Source of the DNA: Novosphingobium aureum | GTDB lineage: Bacteria > Pseudomonadota > Alphaproteobacteria > Sphingomonadales > Sphingomonadaceae | Length of the DNA: 64,000 nt | Reading direction: 5' to 3' | NCBI RefSeq assembly: GCF_015865035.1 | Contig: NZ_JADZGI010000003.1 | Location: 1-64,000, forward strand | In this document: positions 9,469-17,673 of the stretch, one piece after another | How positions within the stretch are numbered: position 1 is the stretch's first letter | How the letters are laid out: every line of letters begins with the position of its first letter | Position numbers and translations under genes: made by a program | Notes under the pieces: generated by a model | The model's input: only the letters and a program-made list of their open reading frames with translations | What the model was told of the DNA's origin: nothing | The model's database searches: none

Positions 9469-10338
9469 CTAGTGATCGTCATCCTCGATCAGGCCCAGAT
9501 CCGTGTGGCCGAGCCTGACCGGCACCAGCGGCACGCCGGGGACCGTCACCGGGAGGGCAAGGATCGCTCCCGGAACGGCGACGAACAGCGTGCGCAGCCC
9601 TTCGCCGCCAAAGGCAATCGCGCTCACCGCGCTGGCGGGAACCGCGATCTCGTCCAGAACCGCGCCGTCGGGTGCCAGCCGCACCAATGCGGCCTGCGCA
9701 TCGGAGCTGCCCGAAAGCGCCACCCACAAGGCTCCTGTGCCGTCGAGCGCCATGTCCTGCGGCTCGCCCGAAGAGGCGGGCAAACTGAAGCGCGGCTCGC
9801 CAGCCGAGAGCGCTGCGGCAGGGCTCACGCGGTAGGCCTCGATCGTGCGCGCGGGTCCATTGGCGTGGAACAGCGTGCGCCCGTCTGCCGAGACCGCGAG
9901 CCCGCCCGGACGCGTGCGGTCAAACAGCGAAGGCACCATGCGCGCATCATGGTAGCGATAGACGCGCCCCTCCCCGCCCGCACGCCGGTCGCGCGCGACG
10001 AACCACAGGCGGCCGAGCGCATCGACCGTGGCGCTGGCGGTGGCGAGGTGTGCGGGCATGTCGATGCGGATTTCGAGCGCGCTGCGGCCCTCCCCGTCGA
10101 TGCGCACGAGATCCGCGCCGTTGCCGATCAGCAATTCGCCCTCGCTAGTGGGAAAGCAGAAGCTGGGAGAACCGGGGACGCCGAGAAACGCCATGGCCCT
10201 GCTCGCCGGATCGAGACTGGCGATGCGCCCGCCCGCCGGATCGCAGACCAGCAGGCTGCCCGCCGCATCGAGCCATGCCAGACCGACCGGCTGCGCGATG
10301 TCGCCGCGCCAGATCTCGTGCAGGTCGCCCGCGCTCAT
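9469..10338 (-). CDS. SMP-30 / gluconolactonase-like beta-propeller protein
   Basis: 289 residues. It begins HEIWRGDIAQPVGLAW and repeats strand units such as LLVCDPAGGRIASLD, GRLWFVARD, DGRTLFHANGPARTIEAYRV and GALWVALSG, the six-bladed pattern of SMP-30/LRE proteins that hydrolyse lactones in a metal-dependent way. No signal peptide is visible. It is the last gene of the minus-strand operon starting at 15358. BVMO-type reactions in the same region would make lactones, so a lactonase role is a reasonable inference but is not shown. Confidence 0.75.
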   Translation of the reverse strand: MSAGDLHEIWRGDIAQPVGLAWLDAAGSLLVCDPAGGRIASLDPASRAMAFLGVPGSPSFCFPTSEGELLIGNGADLVRIDGEGRSALEIRIDMPAHLATASATVDALGRLWFVARDRRAGGEGRVYRYHDARMVPSLFDRTRPGGLAVSADGRTLFHANGPARTIEAYRVSPAAALSAGEPRFSLPASSGEPQDMALDGTGALWVALSGSSDAQAALVRLAPDGAVLDEIAVPASAVSAIAFGGEGLRTLFVAVPGAILALPVTVPGVPLVPVRLGHTDLGLIEDDDH

Positions 10339-10348
10339 GCGCTGTCCC

Positions 10349-11338
10349 TCACGCCACCGGCTCGGCGATCATGCCTGCCAGCCGCTCGCGCACAATGCGC
10401 TCGGCATCGCGGACCATGCGCGCGAGCAGCTCGGCGCAGGTGGGGATGTCCTTGATCAGGCCTTGCACCTGCCCGGCCCAGACCAGCCCGGCATTGATGT
10501 CGCCGCTTTCCAGCGCGGTGCGGCCGCGTGCGCCCGAGACGAGTGGCTGGATATCCGCGAACGCGCTGCCCGGCTCCGCCGAGATGCGCACGACCTCGTC
10601 GGAGACGCCGTTTCTCGCGACGCGCCCGGTGTTCTTGAACTTGCGGAAAATGAGGTTGGTGCCGCGCTCGTCGTTCTCGACGATGAAGCGCTTGATGTTG
10701 TCGTGGATGGGGGCCTCCACCGTAGCGCAGAAGCGCGTGCCCATGTTGACCCCTTCCGCTCCCAGCGCGAGCGCGGCGGCAAGCCCGCGACCATCGCCGA
10801 TGCCCCCGCTCGCGAGCATCGGGATGGTCACTTGGTCGGCGGCGGCCGGGATCAGGATCAGCCCGGGAATGTCGTCCTCGCCGGGATGGCCTGCGCATTC
10901 GAAACCGTCGATCGAGATCACGTCGACGCCCATGCGCTGCGCCGAGAGCGCGTGGCGCACCGCGGTGCACTTGTGCAGCACGGTGATGCCGTGCTCCTTG
11001 AAGTGGTCGACGTGCTCCTGCGGCTTGTAACCCGCGGTCTCGACAATCTTGACCCCGCTGTCGATGATCGCCTTGCGGTATTCGGCGTAAGGCGGCGGAC
11101 TGACCGAGGGCAGGATGGTGAGGTTCACGCCAAAGGGCTTGTCGGTCATCGACCGGCAGCGCTCGATCTCGCGGCGCAGGTCGTCGGGGCTGGGCTGGGT
11201 CAGCGCGGTGAGGATGCCCAGCCCGCCTGCGTTCGAGACCGCGCTCGCCAGCTCGGCGCGCCCGACCCACATCATCCCGCCCTGCACGATCGGGTGCTCG
11301 ATGCCGAGCATTTCGGTAATCCGGGTTCTCAGAGCCAT
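10349..11338 (-). CDS. Nitronate monooxygenase family (2-nitropropane dioxygenase-like) flavoprotein
   Basis: 329 residues from the ATG at 11338, which shares one base with the stop codon of the thiolase (TAATG). FMN TIM-barrel signatures: LGIEHPIVQGGMM, the SNAGGLGILTA loop, IDGFECAGHPGEDD, and IPMLASGGIGDGRGLAAALALGA with GVNMGTRF. This family covers nitronate oxidation and FabK-like enoyl reductases. Its presence in an acyl-CoA operon points to a flavin-dependent reductase or dehydrogenase step rather than nitroalkane metabolism, but that is inferred. Confidence 0.82.
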   Translation of the reverse strand: MALRTRITEMLGIEHPIVQGGMMWVGRAELASAVSNAGGLGILTALTQPSPDDLRREIERCRSMTDKPFGVNLTILPSVSPPPYAEYRKAIIDSGVKIVETAGYKPQEHVDHFKEHGITVLHKCTAVRHALSAQRMGVDVISIDGFECAGHPGEDDIPGLILIPAAADQVTIPMLASGGIGDGRGLAAALALGAEGVNMGTRFCATVEAPIHDNIKRFIVENDERGTNLIFRKFKNTGRVARNGVSDEVVRISAEPGSAFADIQPLVSGARGRTALESGDINAGLVWAGQVQGLIKDIPTCAELLARMVRDAERIVRERLAGMIAEPVA

Positions 11339-12498
11339 TACAATGCCTCCACGATGGTTACGTTGGCCATGCCCCCGCCCTCGCACATGGTCTGGAGGCC
11401 ATAGCGGCCCCCGCGTGCCCGCAGCGCGTGGACGAGAGTGGTCATGAGCTTGGTGCCGCTCGCACCGAGCGGGTGGCCGAGCGCGATCGCCCCGCCATTG
11501 ACATTGAGCCTGTCCGGGTCGGCGCCCAGAGCCTTGAGCCATGCCATCGGGATCGAGGCGAAGGCCTCGTTGACTTCGAACAGGTCGATGTCGGCAAGCG
11601 ACATGCCCGCCTTTTCGAGCGCCAGGCGCGTGGCGCGCAAGGGCTCCTCGAGCATCACCACCGGGTCACCGGCTGTAACGGAAAAATGATGGATGCGCGC
11701 TATGGGGGTGAGGCCATGGGTCTTCATCGCCGCCTCGCTCGCCACCAGCACGCCCGAGGCGCCGTCGGTCATCTGACTGGCATTGCCCGCAGTGATCGTG
11801 CCGCCCTCGGCGAGCGGATCGAGCGAGCCCAGCTTCTCGAGGCTCGCATCGAAGCGCACGCCCTCGTCCTGCGCGAAGGGGCCCGCTTCGGTCTGTACCG
11901 CAGCGATCTCCGCGGCGAAGGCCCCTGCCTCGATAGCGGCGGCGGCCTTGCGGTGGCTTTCCAGCGCGAAGCGGTCCATGTCCTCGCGCGTGAAGCCGTG
12001 CTTGTCGGCGATCATCTGCGCGCCGGTGAACTGGCTGAAGGCACTGACCCCGTAGCGCTGCTGGATCGAGGGCGCGAAGGGGCCGGCGCCGATCCCGGCC
12101 TTTTCGTAGACCGACATGTTCGAGAACATCGGCACGCGGGTCATGCTCTCGGTGCCCGCGGCGATCACGAGGTCCTGCGTGCCCGACATCACCGCCTGCG
12201 CGGCGAACTGCAGCGCCTGCTGCGAGGAACCGCACTGCCTGTCGATGGTGACCGAAGGCACGCTGTCGGGCAGGCTCGATGCCAGCACGCAGTTGCGCCC
12301 GAAGGCGAAGGCCTGCTCGCCGCCTTGCGTGACGCAGCCCATCAGCACGTCCTCGATCGCGGCAGGATCGATGCCCGACCGCGCCACCAGCGCATCGAGC
12401 ACGACCGCGCCCAGATCTGCCGGATGGGTGCCCGCGAGCGCTCCCTTGCGGCGGCCACCGGCGGTGCGCACCGCCTCGACGATGTAGGGCGCGCTCAC
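11338..12498 (-). CDS. Acetyl-CoA acyltransferase (thiolase)
   Basis: 386 residues, normal for thiolases. The nucleophile Cys89 is in DRQCGSSQQAL, His342 in GGAIALGHPLGASG, and Cys372 in CEGGGMANV. It should cleave a 3-ketoacyl-CoA with CoA, the last step of a beta-oxidation round. The start codon overlaps the stop of the upstream SDR gene by 4 nt (ATGA, 12495-12498), and its stop overlaps the start of the next gene, so it is translationally coupled on both sides. Confidence 0.92.
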   Translation of the reverse strand: MSAPYIVEAVRTAGGRRKGALAGTHPADLGAVVLDALVARSGIDPAAIEDVLMGCVTQGGEQAFAFGRNCVLASSLPDSVPSVTIDRQCGSSQQALQFAAQAVMSGTQDLVIAAGTESMTRVPMFSNMSVYEKAGIGAGPFAPSIQQRYGVSAFSQFTGAQMIADKHGFTREDMDRFALESHRKAAAAIEAGAFAAEIAAVQTEAGPFAQDEGVRFDASLEKLGSLDPLAEGGTITAGNASQMTDGASGVLVASEAAMKTHGLTPIARIHHFSVTAGDPVVMLEEPLRATRLALEKAGMSLADIDLFEVNEAFASIPMAWLKALGADPDRLNVNGGAIALGHPLGASGTKLMTTLVHALRARGGRYGLQTMCEGGGMANVTIVEAL

Positions 12499-13256
12499 TT
12501 CGCGGCCATCCGGATGGCGCCATCGAGACGGATCGTCTCACCGTTGAGCATCGGGTTGGCGACGATGCTCTCGACCAGCTGGGCATATTCGCCCGGATCG
12601 CCGAGGCGACTGGGGAAGGGCACCTGTGCCCCCAGCGATGCGCGCACCTCCTCGGAGAAGCTTTCCATCAGCGGGGTGAGAAACAGGCCCGGCGCGATGG
12701 TCATGACGCGGATGCCGTAACGCGCCAGCTCGCGCGCGATGGGCAACGTCATGCCCACCACCCCGCCCTTCGAGGCGGCATAGGCGGCCTGCCCGATCTG
12801 GCCTTCGAAGGCGGCGACGCTGGCGGTGGAGATGGCGACGCCGCGCTCCTCGCCGATGGGCTCTGCATCGTGCAGACGGCTCGCGAACTTCGAGAGCACG
12901 TTGAAGCTGCCGACGAGATTGATCGTCACGATCTTCGCGAAATCGGCGAGCGGGATCGGATTGCCCTCGCGGTCGAGCACCTTCTTCGGCGGGCCGATCC
13001 CGGCGCAGTTGACGAGGATGCGCGCCTTGCCGTTGACTGCCTCGGCCTCGGCGATGGCAGCGGTGACACCCGCCTCGTCGGTCACGTCGACTTTGGCGAA
13101 GCGCGCACCGATGGCCGCTGCATGGGCCTCGCCCTTGTCGGCATCGAGGTCGAACAGGGTCACTTTCGCTCCCAGCCCCGCAAGCCGCGCAGCCGTCGCC
13201 CCGCCCAGCCCCGAGGCGCCGCCCGTCACGATGGCCGCTTGTCCTTCAACCTTCAT
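12495..13256 (-). CDS. SDR-family 3-hydroxyacyl-CoA dehydrogenase (type II, HSD10-like)
   Basis: 253 residues from the ATG at 13256. Classical SDR motifs: TGGASGLGGATA (NAD loop), the acidic FDLDAD after strand 2 (NAD preference), NCAGIG, and the catalytic YAASK preceded by a serine in STASVAAFEGQIGQAAY. The N-terminal MKVEGQAAIVTGG and the long insert PPKKVLDREGNPIPLADF resemble HSD17B10-type 3-hydroxyacyl-CoA dehydrogenases. It sits directly before the thiolase, the order expected for beta-oxidation. The open frame continues far upstream, but only this start fits the family length. Confidence 0.88.
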   Translation of the reverse strand: MKVEGQAAIVTGGASGLGGATAARLAGLGAKVTLFDLDADKGEAHAAAIGARFAKVDVTDEAGVTAAIAEAEAVNGKARILVNCAGIGPPKKVLDREGNPIPLADFAKIVTINLVGSFNVLSKFASRLHDAEPIGEERGVAISTASVAAFEGQIGQAAYAASKGGVVGMTLPIARELARYGIRVMTIAPGLFLTPLMESFSEEVRASLGAQVPFPSRLGDPGEYAQLVESIVANPMLNGETIRLDGAIRMAAK

Positions 13257-13417
13257 TGCCCCTGTCCCTTTCCCGATTCTTGCAAGAGGTGGCGGCCTGC
13301 GCCGCGCGGCGTTCCTCTCTTGGCGGCTTGGTATCAGTGCAGAAGAGCGAAGCGGTTGCCTCGCGCGCCAATATCGCCGTGGCGGACCCCGCCTGCTTCC
13401 CCAGCCTGACCTTCCCG

Positions 13418-14224
13418 CTATTGCCCGGTGAAGCGCGGCGCACGCTTCTCGCGCAGTGCGGCCAGCCCCTCGCGATGGTCGGCGCTGCGCACGCTCACCG
13501 CCTCGTAGGCGATCCCGGCATCGAGCAGGGCCGTAGCCGCGCGGCGCAGCTCCATGTTGGTGAGGACCTTGGTCATGCGCAGCGCCTGGCTCGATCCTTT
13601 CAGCAGCCTGTCGCAATAGTGCGCGACGGCTTCGTCGAGCGCGTCTGCCGGCACGCAGCGATTGATCAGCCCGATCCGCTCGGCCTCGCGCGCCTCGACC
13701 AGTTCGCCGGTCAGGAGAAATTCCTTGGCACGGGTGAGACCGATGCGCGCGGCCCAGATCAACGCCCCGCCATCGCCCGCGACGAGACCGATGCCAACAT
13801 GCGGATCGCCGATGCGCGCGCCCTCTGCAGCGACGATGATGTCGCCCATCAGCGCGATCGTCGCGCCCAGCCCGACCGCGTGGCCGTTCATGCGCACGAC
13901 GAGCGGCTTGTCCATGTCGAGCAGGATCTGGACGATGCGCTTGGCCTGCCGCGCCTCGTGGTCGAAGAGATGCGGCTCGCTGGCGTTGCGCTCCATGTGG
14001 TCGATGTCGCCGCCCGCCGAGAAGGCGCGCCCTGCCCCGGTCAGCAGCACCACGTCGCTGTCCGGATCGCCGCTGGCGAAGGCGAGCGCCTCGGGCAGTT
14101 CGTCGTGCAGCGCGAGGTTGACCGCGTTGAGCGCCTCGGGCCGGTTGAGCGTCACCACCAGCAGCCGCGCGCGCCGCTCCAGCAGCAGTGTATCGAAGGT
14201 AGGTAGTGCCATGGCCCTTGTCAT
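13418..14224 (-). CDS. Crotonase-fold protein (enoyl-CoA hydratase/isomerase family) without the usual catalytic glutamates
   Basis: 268 residues. The crotonase core is clear: LNRPEALNAVNLAL, GAGRAFSAGGDIDHM (oxyanion loop), and GLGATIALMGDIIVAAEGARIGDPHVGIGLVAGDGG. The two positions that hold the hydratase glutamates in the classical enzyme are Thr (GLGATIAL) and His (GDPHVGI), while an Asp appears in GDGG. It may therefore be an isomerase, hydrolase or C-C lyase rather than a plain hydratase. Start is either 14224 or the in-frame ATG at 14212. It lies between the CaiB-type transferase and the SDR in the same operon. Confidence 0.82.
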   Translation of the reverse strand: MTRAMALPTFDTLLLERRARLLVVTLNRPEALNAVNLALHDELPEALAFASGDPDSDVVLLTGAGRAFSAGGDIDHMERNASEPHLFDHEARQAKRIVQILLDMDKPLVVRMNGHAVGLGATIALMGDIIVAAEGARIGDPHVGIGLVAGDGGALIWAARIGLTRAKEFLLTGELVEAREAERIGLINRCVPADALDEAVAHYCDRLLKGSSQALRMTKVLTNMELRRAATALLDAGIAYEAVSVRSADHREGLAALREKRAPRFTGQ

Positions 14225-14230
14225 TCCCGC

Positions 14231-15358
14231 CTAGTCCTCGCCGCTGCGCGCGAGCGCTGGCGGTGGCCCGGAGATCCGTCCCGGCGTCTTCGAGAAATCC
14301 ACCGGCACCCCGGGGTAGCGGATGTCTCCCCAGCGCGAGGGCACGGTCTGGAAGAAGCCACTCTCCTCGAGGTGAGGGTCGTGCAGCAGTTCGTCGGTCG
14401 TGCGCAGCGGGGCCGCCGGAATGCCCAGCTCCACCAGGAGATCGAGCCACTCCTGCGTGGTGCGGGTGAGGAAGGTCTCGGCCAGCAATCCGTAGATCGT
14501 GTCGATCTGCTTGGCGCGCTGCGCGAGCGTCGCCATCTCGGGCGTGACCCATGCAGGCTTCACCGCCTCGGTGAACAGGCGCCAGTGCTTGTCGTTGTAG
14601 ACGAGCGCTGCGACGTGGCCGTCCTTGGTGCGATAGGGCCTGCGGTTGCGCGCCACCGCACGCGGGTAATGCGCAGGGCCAAGCGGCGGATCGAACAGCG
14701 CGCCATTGGCATGTTCGACCATCATGAAGGCGGTCATCGTCTCGAACATCGGGACCTCGACCTCCTGCCCCTCGCCCGTTCGCGCGCGGTGGTAGAGCGC
14801 CATGACGGTGGCATAGAGCGCGGTCATGCCCGCGATCTTGTCGGCCATGATCGAGCCGACGTAGCCCGGCTCGCCATTGAGAAGATCCTGCACCGCGGTC
14901 AGCCCGCACTCGGCCTGGATGGTGTCGTCGTAGGCCGCCTGGTCGCGGTAGCGTCCCTTGCGTCCGTAGCCGTAGCAATTGGTATAGACGATCTGCGGGG
15001 CGACCTTGGCGACCGAGGCGTAGTTGAGCCCGAGCCGGGCGATCGCCTTGGCGCGCATCGAGTGGATGAAGACATCCGCCCCCGCGATCATCTCGAGCAG
15101 GCGCGCGCGTTCTTCGGCGCGCGAGAGGTCCATCACCAGCCCGCTCTTGCCGCGGTTCACATGCGCGAAGATGCCGCCCATGTCAGGCGCCGGGCCGACC
15201 GAGATATAGCGCGTGCCATCGCCCGCAGGCGGTTCGATCTTGATGACCTCGGCGCCCATGTCCGCCATGATCTGTGTCGCATAGGGCCCCATGACCATGG
15301 CGGTCAGGTCGATGACCCTGACCCCGGCCAGCGGGCCCTGCCTGCCTTCTTCGGACAC
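14231..15358 (-). CDS. CaiB/BaiF family (class III) CoA transferase
   Basis: 375 residues from a GTG at 15358 with an excellent GAGGAGG 5 nt upstream; longer upstream reading is not supported. Family landmarks: GVRVIDLTAMVMGPYATQIMAD with AEVIKIEPPAGD, the NRGKSGLVMDL segment, and the catalytic Asp144 in AAYDDTIQ, which forms the mixed-anhydride/CoA ester. It moves CoA between an acyl-CoA and a free acid, so the cluster can activate its substrate without ATP. First gene of the minus-strand operon that runs to 9469, divergent from the acyl-CoA dehydrogenase at 15581. Confidence 0.9.
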   Translation of the reverse strand: MSEEGRQGPLAGVRVIDLTAMVMGPYATQIMADMGAEVIKIEPPAGDGTRYISVGPAPDMGGIFAHVNRGKSGLVMDLSRAEERARLLEMIAGADVFIHSMRAKAIARLGLNYASVAKVAPQIVYTNCYGYGRKGRYRDQAAYDDTIQAECGLTAVQDLLNGEPGYVGSIMADKIAGMTALYATVMALYHRARTGEGQEVEVPMFETMTAFMMVEHANGALFDPPLGPAHYPRAVARNRRPYRTKDGHVAALVYNDKHWRLFTEAVKPAWVTPEMATLAQRAKQIDTIYGLLAETFLTRTTQEWLDLLVELGIPAAPLRTTDELLHDPHLEESGFFQTVPSRWGDIRYPGVPVDFSKTPGRISGPPPALARSGED

Positions 15359-15520
15359 GCGTGCCTCCTCCCGTTCTGCGAGCAAGGCTAACCGGCTCCA
15401 TCGCCCTTGTCCTCCTGCGCCGATTTGGATCGCCCGAGCGAATATGCCCTCGTTCGATTTTCCGGTCGCGAGCCCGTTTGCTAGCGCTCGTCGCAACAGG
15501 GCCGGACATCGGGACGGCAA

Positions 15521-15568
15521 TGCATCAGCACGGCCCTGCATCAGCACGACAAGGCATCAGCACGGGAC
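15521..15568. repeat. Three-copy 16-bp tandem repeat in the divergent promoter region
   Basis: Units start at 15521, 15537 and 15553, each exactly 16 bp apart and sharing GCATCAGCACG (units TGCATCAGCACGGCCC, TGCATCAGCACGACAA and GGCATCAGCACGGGAC). The array ends 12 bp before the acyl-CoA dehydrogenase ATG, inside the 222-bp gap between divergent operons. It could be a regulator-binding array, or slippage; a 16-bp period is about 1.5 helical turns. Confidence 0.85.
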
Positions 15569-15580
15569 GAGGCGCGCGGC

Positions 15581-16747
15581 ATGGATTTCAACTTCACACC
15601 GGACCAGCAGGAGATCCGCGAGACGATCCTCAAGCGCTGCGCCGCCTTCGACGACGACTACTGGCTCGAGCGCGACCGTGCGGGCACCTTCCCCGAGGAC
15701 TTCTACCGTGCCATGGCCGAGGAAGGCTGGCTCGGCATCGCCATGCCCGAGAAGTACGGCGGTGCGGGGCTAGGCATCACCGAGGCCTCGATCATGATGC
15801 AGGCGATCGCGGAATCGGGCGCGGGGCTGAGCGGCGCCTCCTCGGTCCACATCAACATCTTCGGGCTGCAGCCGATGATCCTGTTCGGCACCGAGGCGCA
15901 GTGCGAGCGGCATATCCCGCGCATCGTCTCGGGCGAGGACAAGGCCTGCTTCGGCGTGACCGAACCCAATGCCGGGCTCAATACCACGCGCATCACCACC
16001 CGCGCGCGCAAGGTCGATGGCGGCTACCTCGTCTCGGGCGAGAAGATCTGGATCTCGACCGCGCAGGTCGCCAACAAGATTCTGCTCCTCGCGCGCACCA
16101 CCCCGCTCGAGGACGTGACCAGCAAGACCGGCGGCCTCTCGCTGTTCTACACCGACCTCGACCGCTCGAAGATCGACGTGCGCCTGATCCACAAGATGGG
16201 TCGCCACGCGGTCGATTCGAACATGCTGTTCATCGAGGACCTGTTCATCCCCGACGAGGACCTGATCGGCAAGGAAGGCGAGGGTTTTCGCATCATCCTG
16301 CACGGCCTCAATCCCGAACGCGCGCTGCTCGCGGCAGAGGCCATCGGACTTGGCCGCGCCGCGATCCGCCGCGCCAGCGACTATGCCCGCGAGCGGATCG
16401 TGTTCGACCGCCCGATCGGCCAGAACCAGGCGATCCAGCACCCGCTCGCCAAGTGCTGGGCCCAGCTCGAGGCCGCCAACCTGATGACGATGAAGGCCGC
16501 CAGCCTGTTCGATGCGGGGCTCGACTGCGGCATCGAGGCCAATACCGCCAAGTATCTTGCCGGTGAATTTGCCTTCGAGGCCTGCCATACCGCGATGCTC
16601 ACCCTTGGCGGAATGGGCTATGCCCAGGAATACCATGTCGAGCGGTACTTGCGCGAAGTGCTCATTCCCCGCACCGCGCCGGTCAGCCCGCACATGATCC
16701 TGAACTTCCTCGCCGAGAAGGTGCTGGACCAGCCCCGCTCCTACTGA
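15581..16747 (+). CDS. Acyl-CoA dehydrogenase
   Basis: 388 residues, full length for the family. N-terminal alpha domain FNFTPDQQEIRETI, the FAD/substrate signature CFGVTEPNAGLNTTRI with GEKIWIS, the C-terminal FDRPIGQNQAIQHPLAKCWAQLEAA, and LGGMGYAQEYHVERYLRE near the end. It catalyses FAD-dependent alpha,beta-desaturation of an acyl-CoA. First gene of a plus-strand operon with the lyase, CoA transferase and crotonase. The catalytic base could not be assigned with confidence from sequence alone. Confidence 0.92.
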   Translation: MDFNFTPDQQEIRETILKRCAAFDDDYWLERDRAGTFPEDFYRAMAEEGWLGIAMPEKYGGAGLGITEASIMMQAIAESGAGLSGASSVHINIFGLQPMILFGTEAQCERHIPRIVSGEDKACFGVTEPNAGLNTTRITTRARKVDGGYLVSGEKIWISTAQVANKILLLARTTPLEDVTSKTGGLSLFYTDLDRSKIDVRLIHKMGRHAVDSNMLFIEDLFIPDEDLIGKEGEGFRIILHGLNPERALLAAEAIGLGRAAIRRASDYARERIVFDRPIGQNQAIQHPLAKCWAQLEAANLMTMKAASLFDAGLDCGIEANTAKYLAGEFAFEACHTAMLTLGGMGYAQEYHVERYLREVLIPRTAPVSPHMILNFLAEKVLDQPRSY

Positions 16748-16779
16748 GGCGGGTGACAAGACAAGACGAGAGAGAGGCC

Positions 16780-17673
16780 ATGACCGAGACTTCCACCGCC
16801 CAGCTGCCGATGCGCTCGTGGCTCTTCGCGCCGGGCGATGCGGCGCGCAAGATGGAGAAATGCGCCGACAGCGCCGCCGACATCGCGCTGTTCGACCTCG
16901 AGGACGCGGTCACCATCGAGCAGAAACCTGCCGCGCGCACGATAGTGCGCGAATTCCTGCAGTCGCGCGCTGCCGGGCACGAACGGCTGTGGGTGCGCAT
17001 CAACCCGGTCGACGGGCCCTTCGCGGTCGAGGATCTTGCCGCAGTGATGCCCGGCAAGCCCGGCGGGATCATGCTGCCCAAGGCGCGCGGGCGCCACGAC
17101 GTCGAGCTGCTCGATCACTATCTCACCGCGCTCGAGGCCGCCAACGGCATCGCGCAGGGCACGACGAAGGTCATCGCGCTCGTCACCGAGGCCGCCGAGG
17201 CGATGTTCACCACCGGCGACTACAAGGGCGCACCGCGCCTCGTCGGGATGACCTGGGGCGCCGAGGACCTTGCCGATGCGCTCGGCGCGAGCACCAACCG
17301 CGATGCCAGCGGCGACTATGCCTTCACCTACAAGCTCGCGCGCAGCCTGTGCCTCATCGGCGCGGCGAGCGCGGGCGTGCTGCCGATCGAGACCATCCAC
17401 GGCGACTTCCGCGACCTCGAGGGCCTGCGCAAGCGCGCCGAGGGCGTGCGCGCCGAAGGCTATCGCGGGATGCTCGCGATCCACCCGGCACAGGTCGAGG
17501 TGATTAACGCGGCCTTCACCCCGAGCGCGCAGGAAATCGCGGATGCGCGCGAGATCGTCGCGATCTTCGCCGCCAATCCCGGCGTCGGCGCGATCGGCTA
17601 CAAGGGCGGCATGCTCGACCGGCCCTACCTCGCCCGCGCCGAGACCGTGCTGCGCCTCGCAGGCGCCGAATGA
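16780..17673 (+). CDS. CitE-like CoA ester lyase (HpcH/HpaI aldolase family)
   Basis: 297 residues from the ATG at 16780 with GAGAGAGAGG just upstream; the open frame begins nine codons earlier without a site. RSWLFAPGD and LFDLEDAV mark the CitE/malyl-CoA lyase branch. Metal-binding Glu137 (VTEAAEA) and Asp163 (WGAEDLADAL) are in place. These TIM-barrel enzymes cleave 3-hydroxyacyl-CoA such as malyl-, citramalyl- or 3-hydroxy-3-methylglutaryl-like CoA in a retro-Claisen or aldol reaction. Its stop overlaps the next start (ATGA at 17670-17673), implying coupled translation with the CoA transferase. Confidence 0.85.
   Translation: MTETSTAQLPMRSWLFAPGDAARKMEKCADSAADIALFDLEDAVTIEQKPAARTIVREFLQSRAAGHERLWVRINPVDGPFAVEDLAAVMPGKPGGIMLPKARGRHDVELLDHYLTALEAANGIAQGTTKVIALVTEAAEAMFTTGDYKGAPRLVGMTWGAEDLADALGASTNRDASGDYAFTYKLARSLCLIGAASAGVLPIETIHGDFRDLEGLRKRAEGVRAEGYRGMLAIHPAQVEVINAAFTPSAQEIADAREIVAIFAANPGVGAIGYKGGMLDRPYLARAETVLRLAGAE

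Noticed and set aside
12495..14978. Frame that reads through SDR, crotonase and CaiB regions as one 827-residue protein
   Set aside because: Only the last 253 residues have SDR similarity. The upstream part is a wrong-frame translation of the crotonase and CaiB genes.
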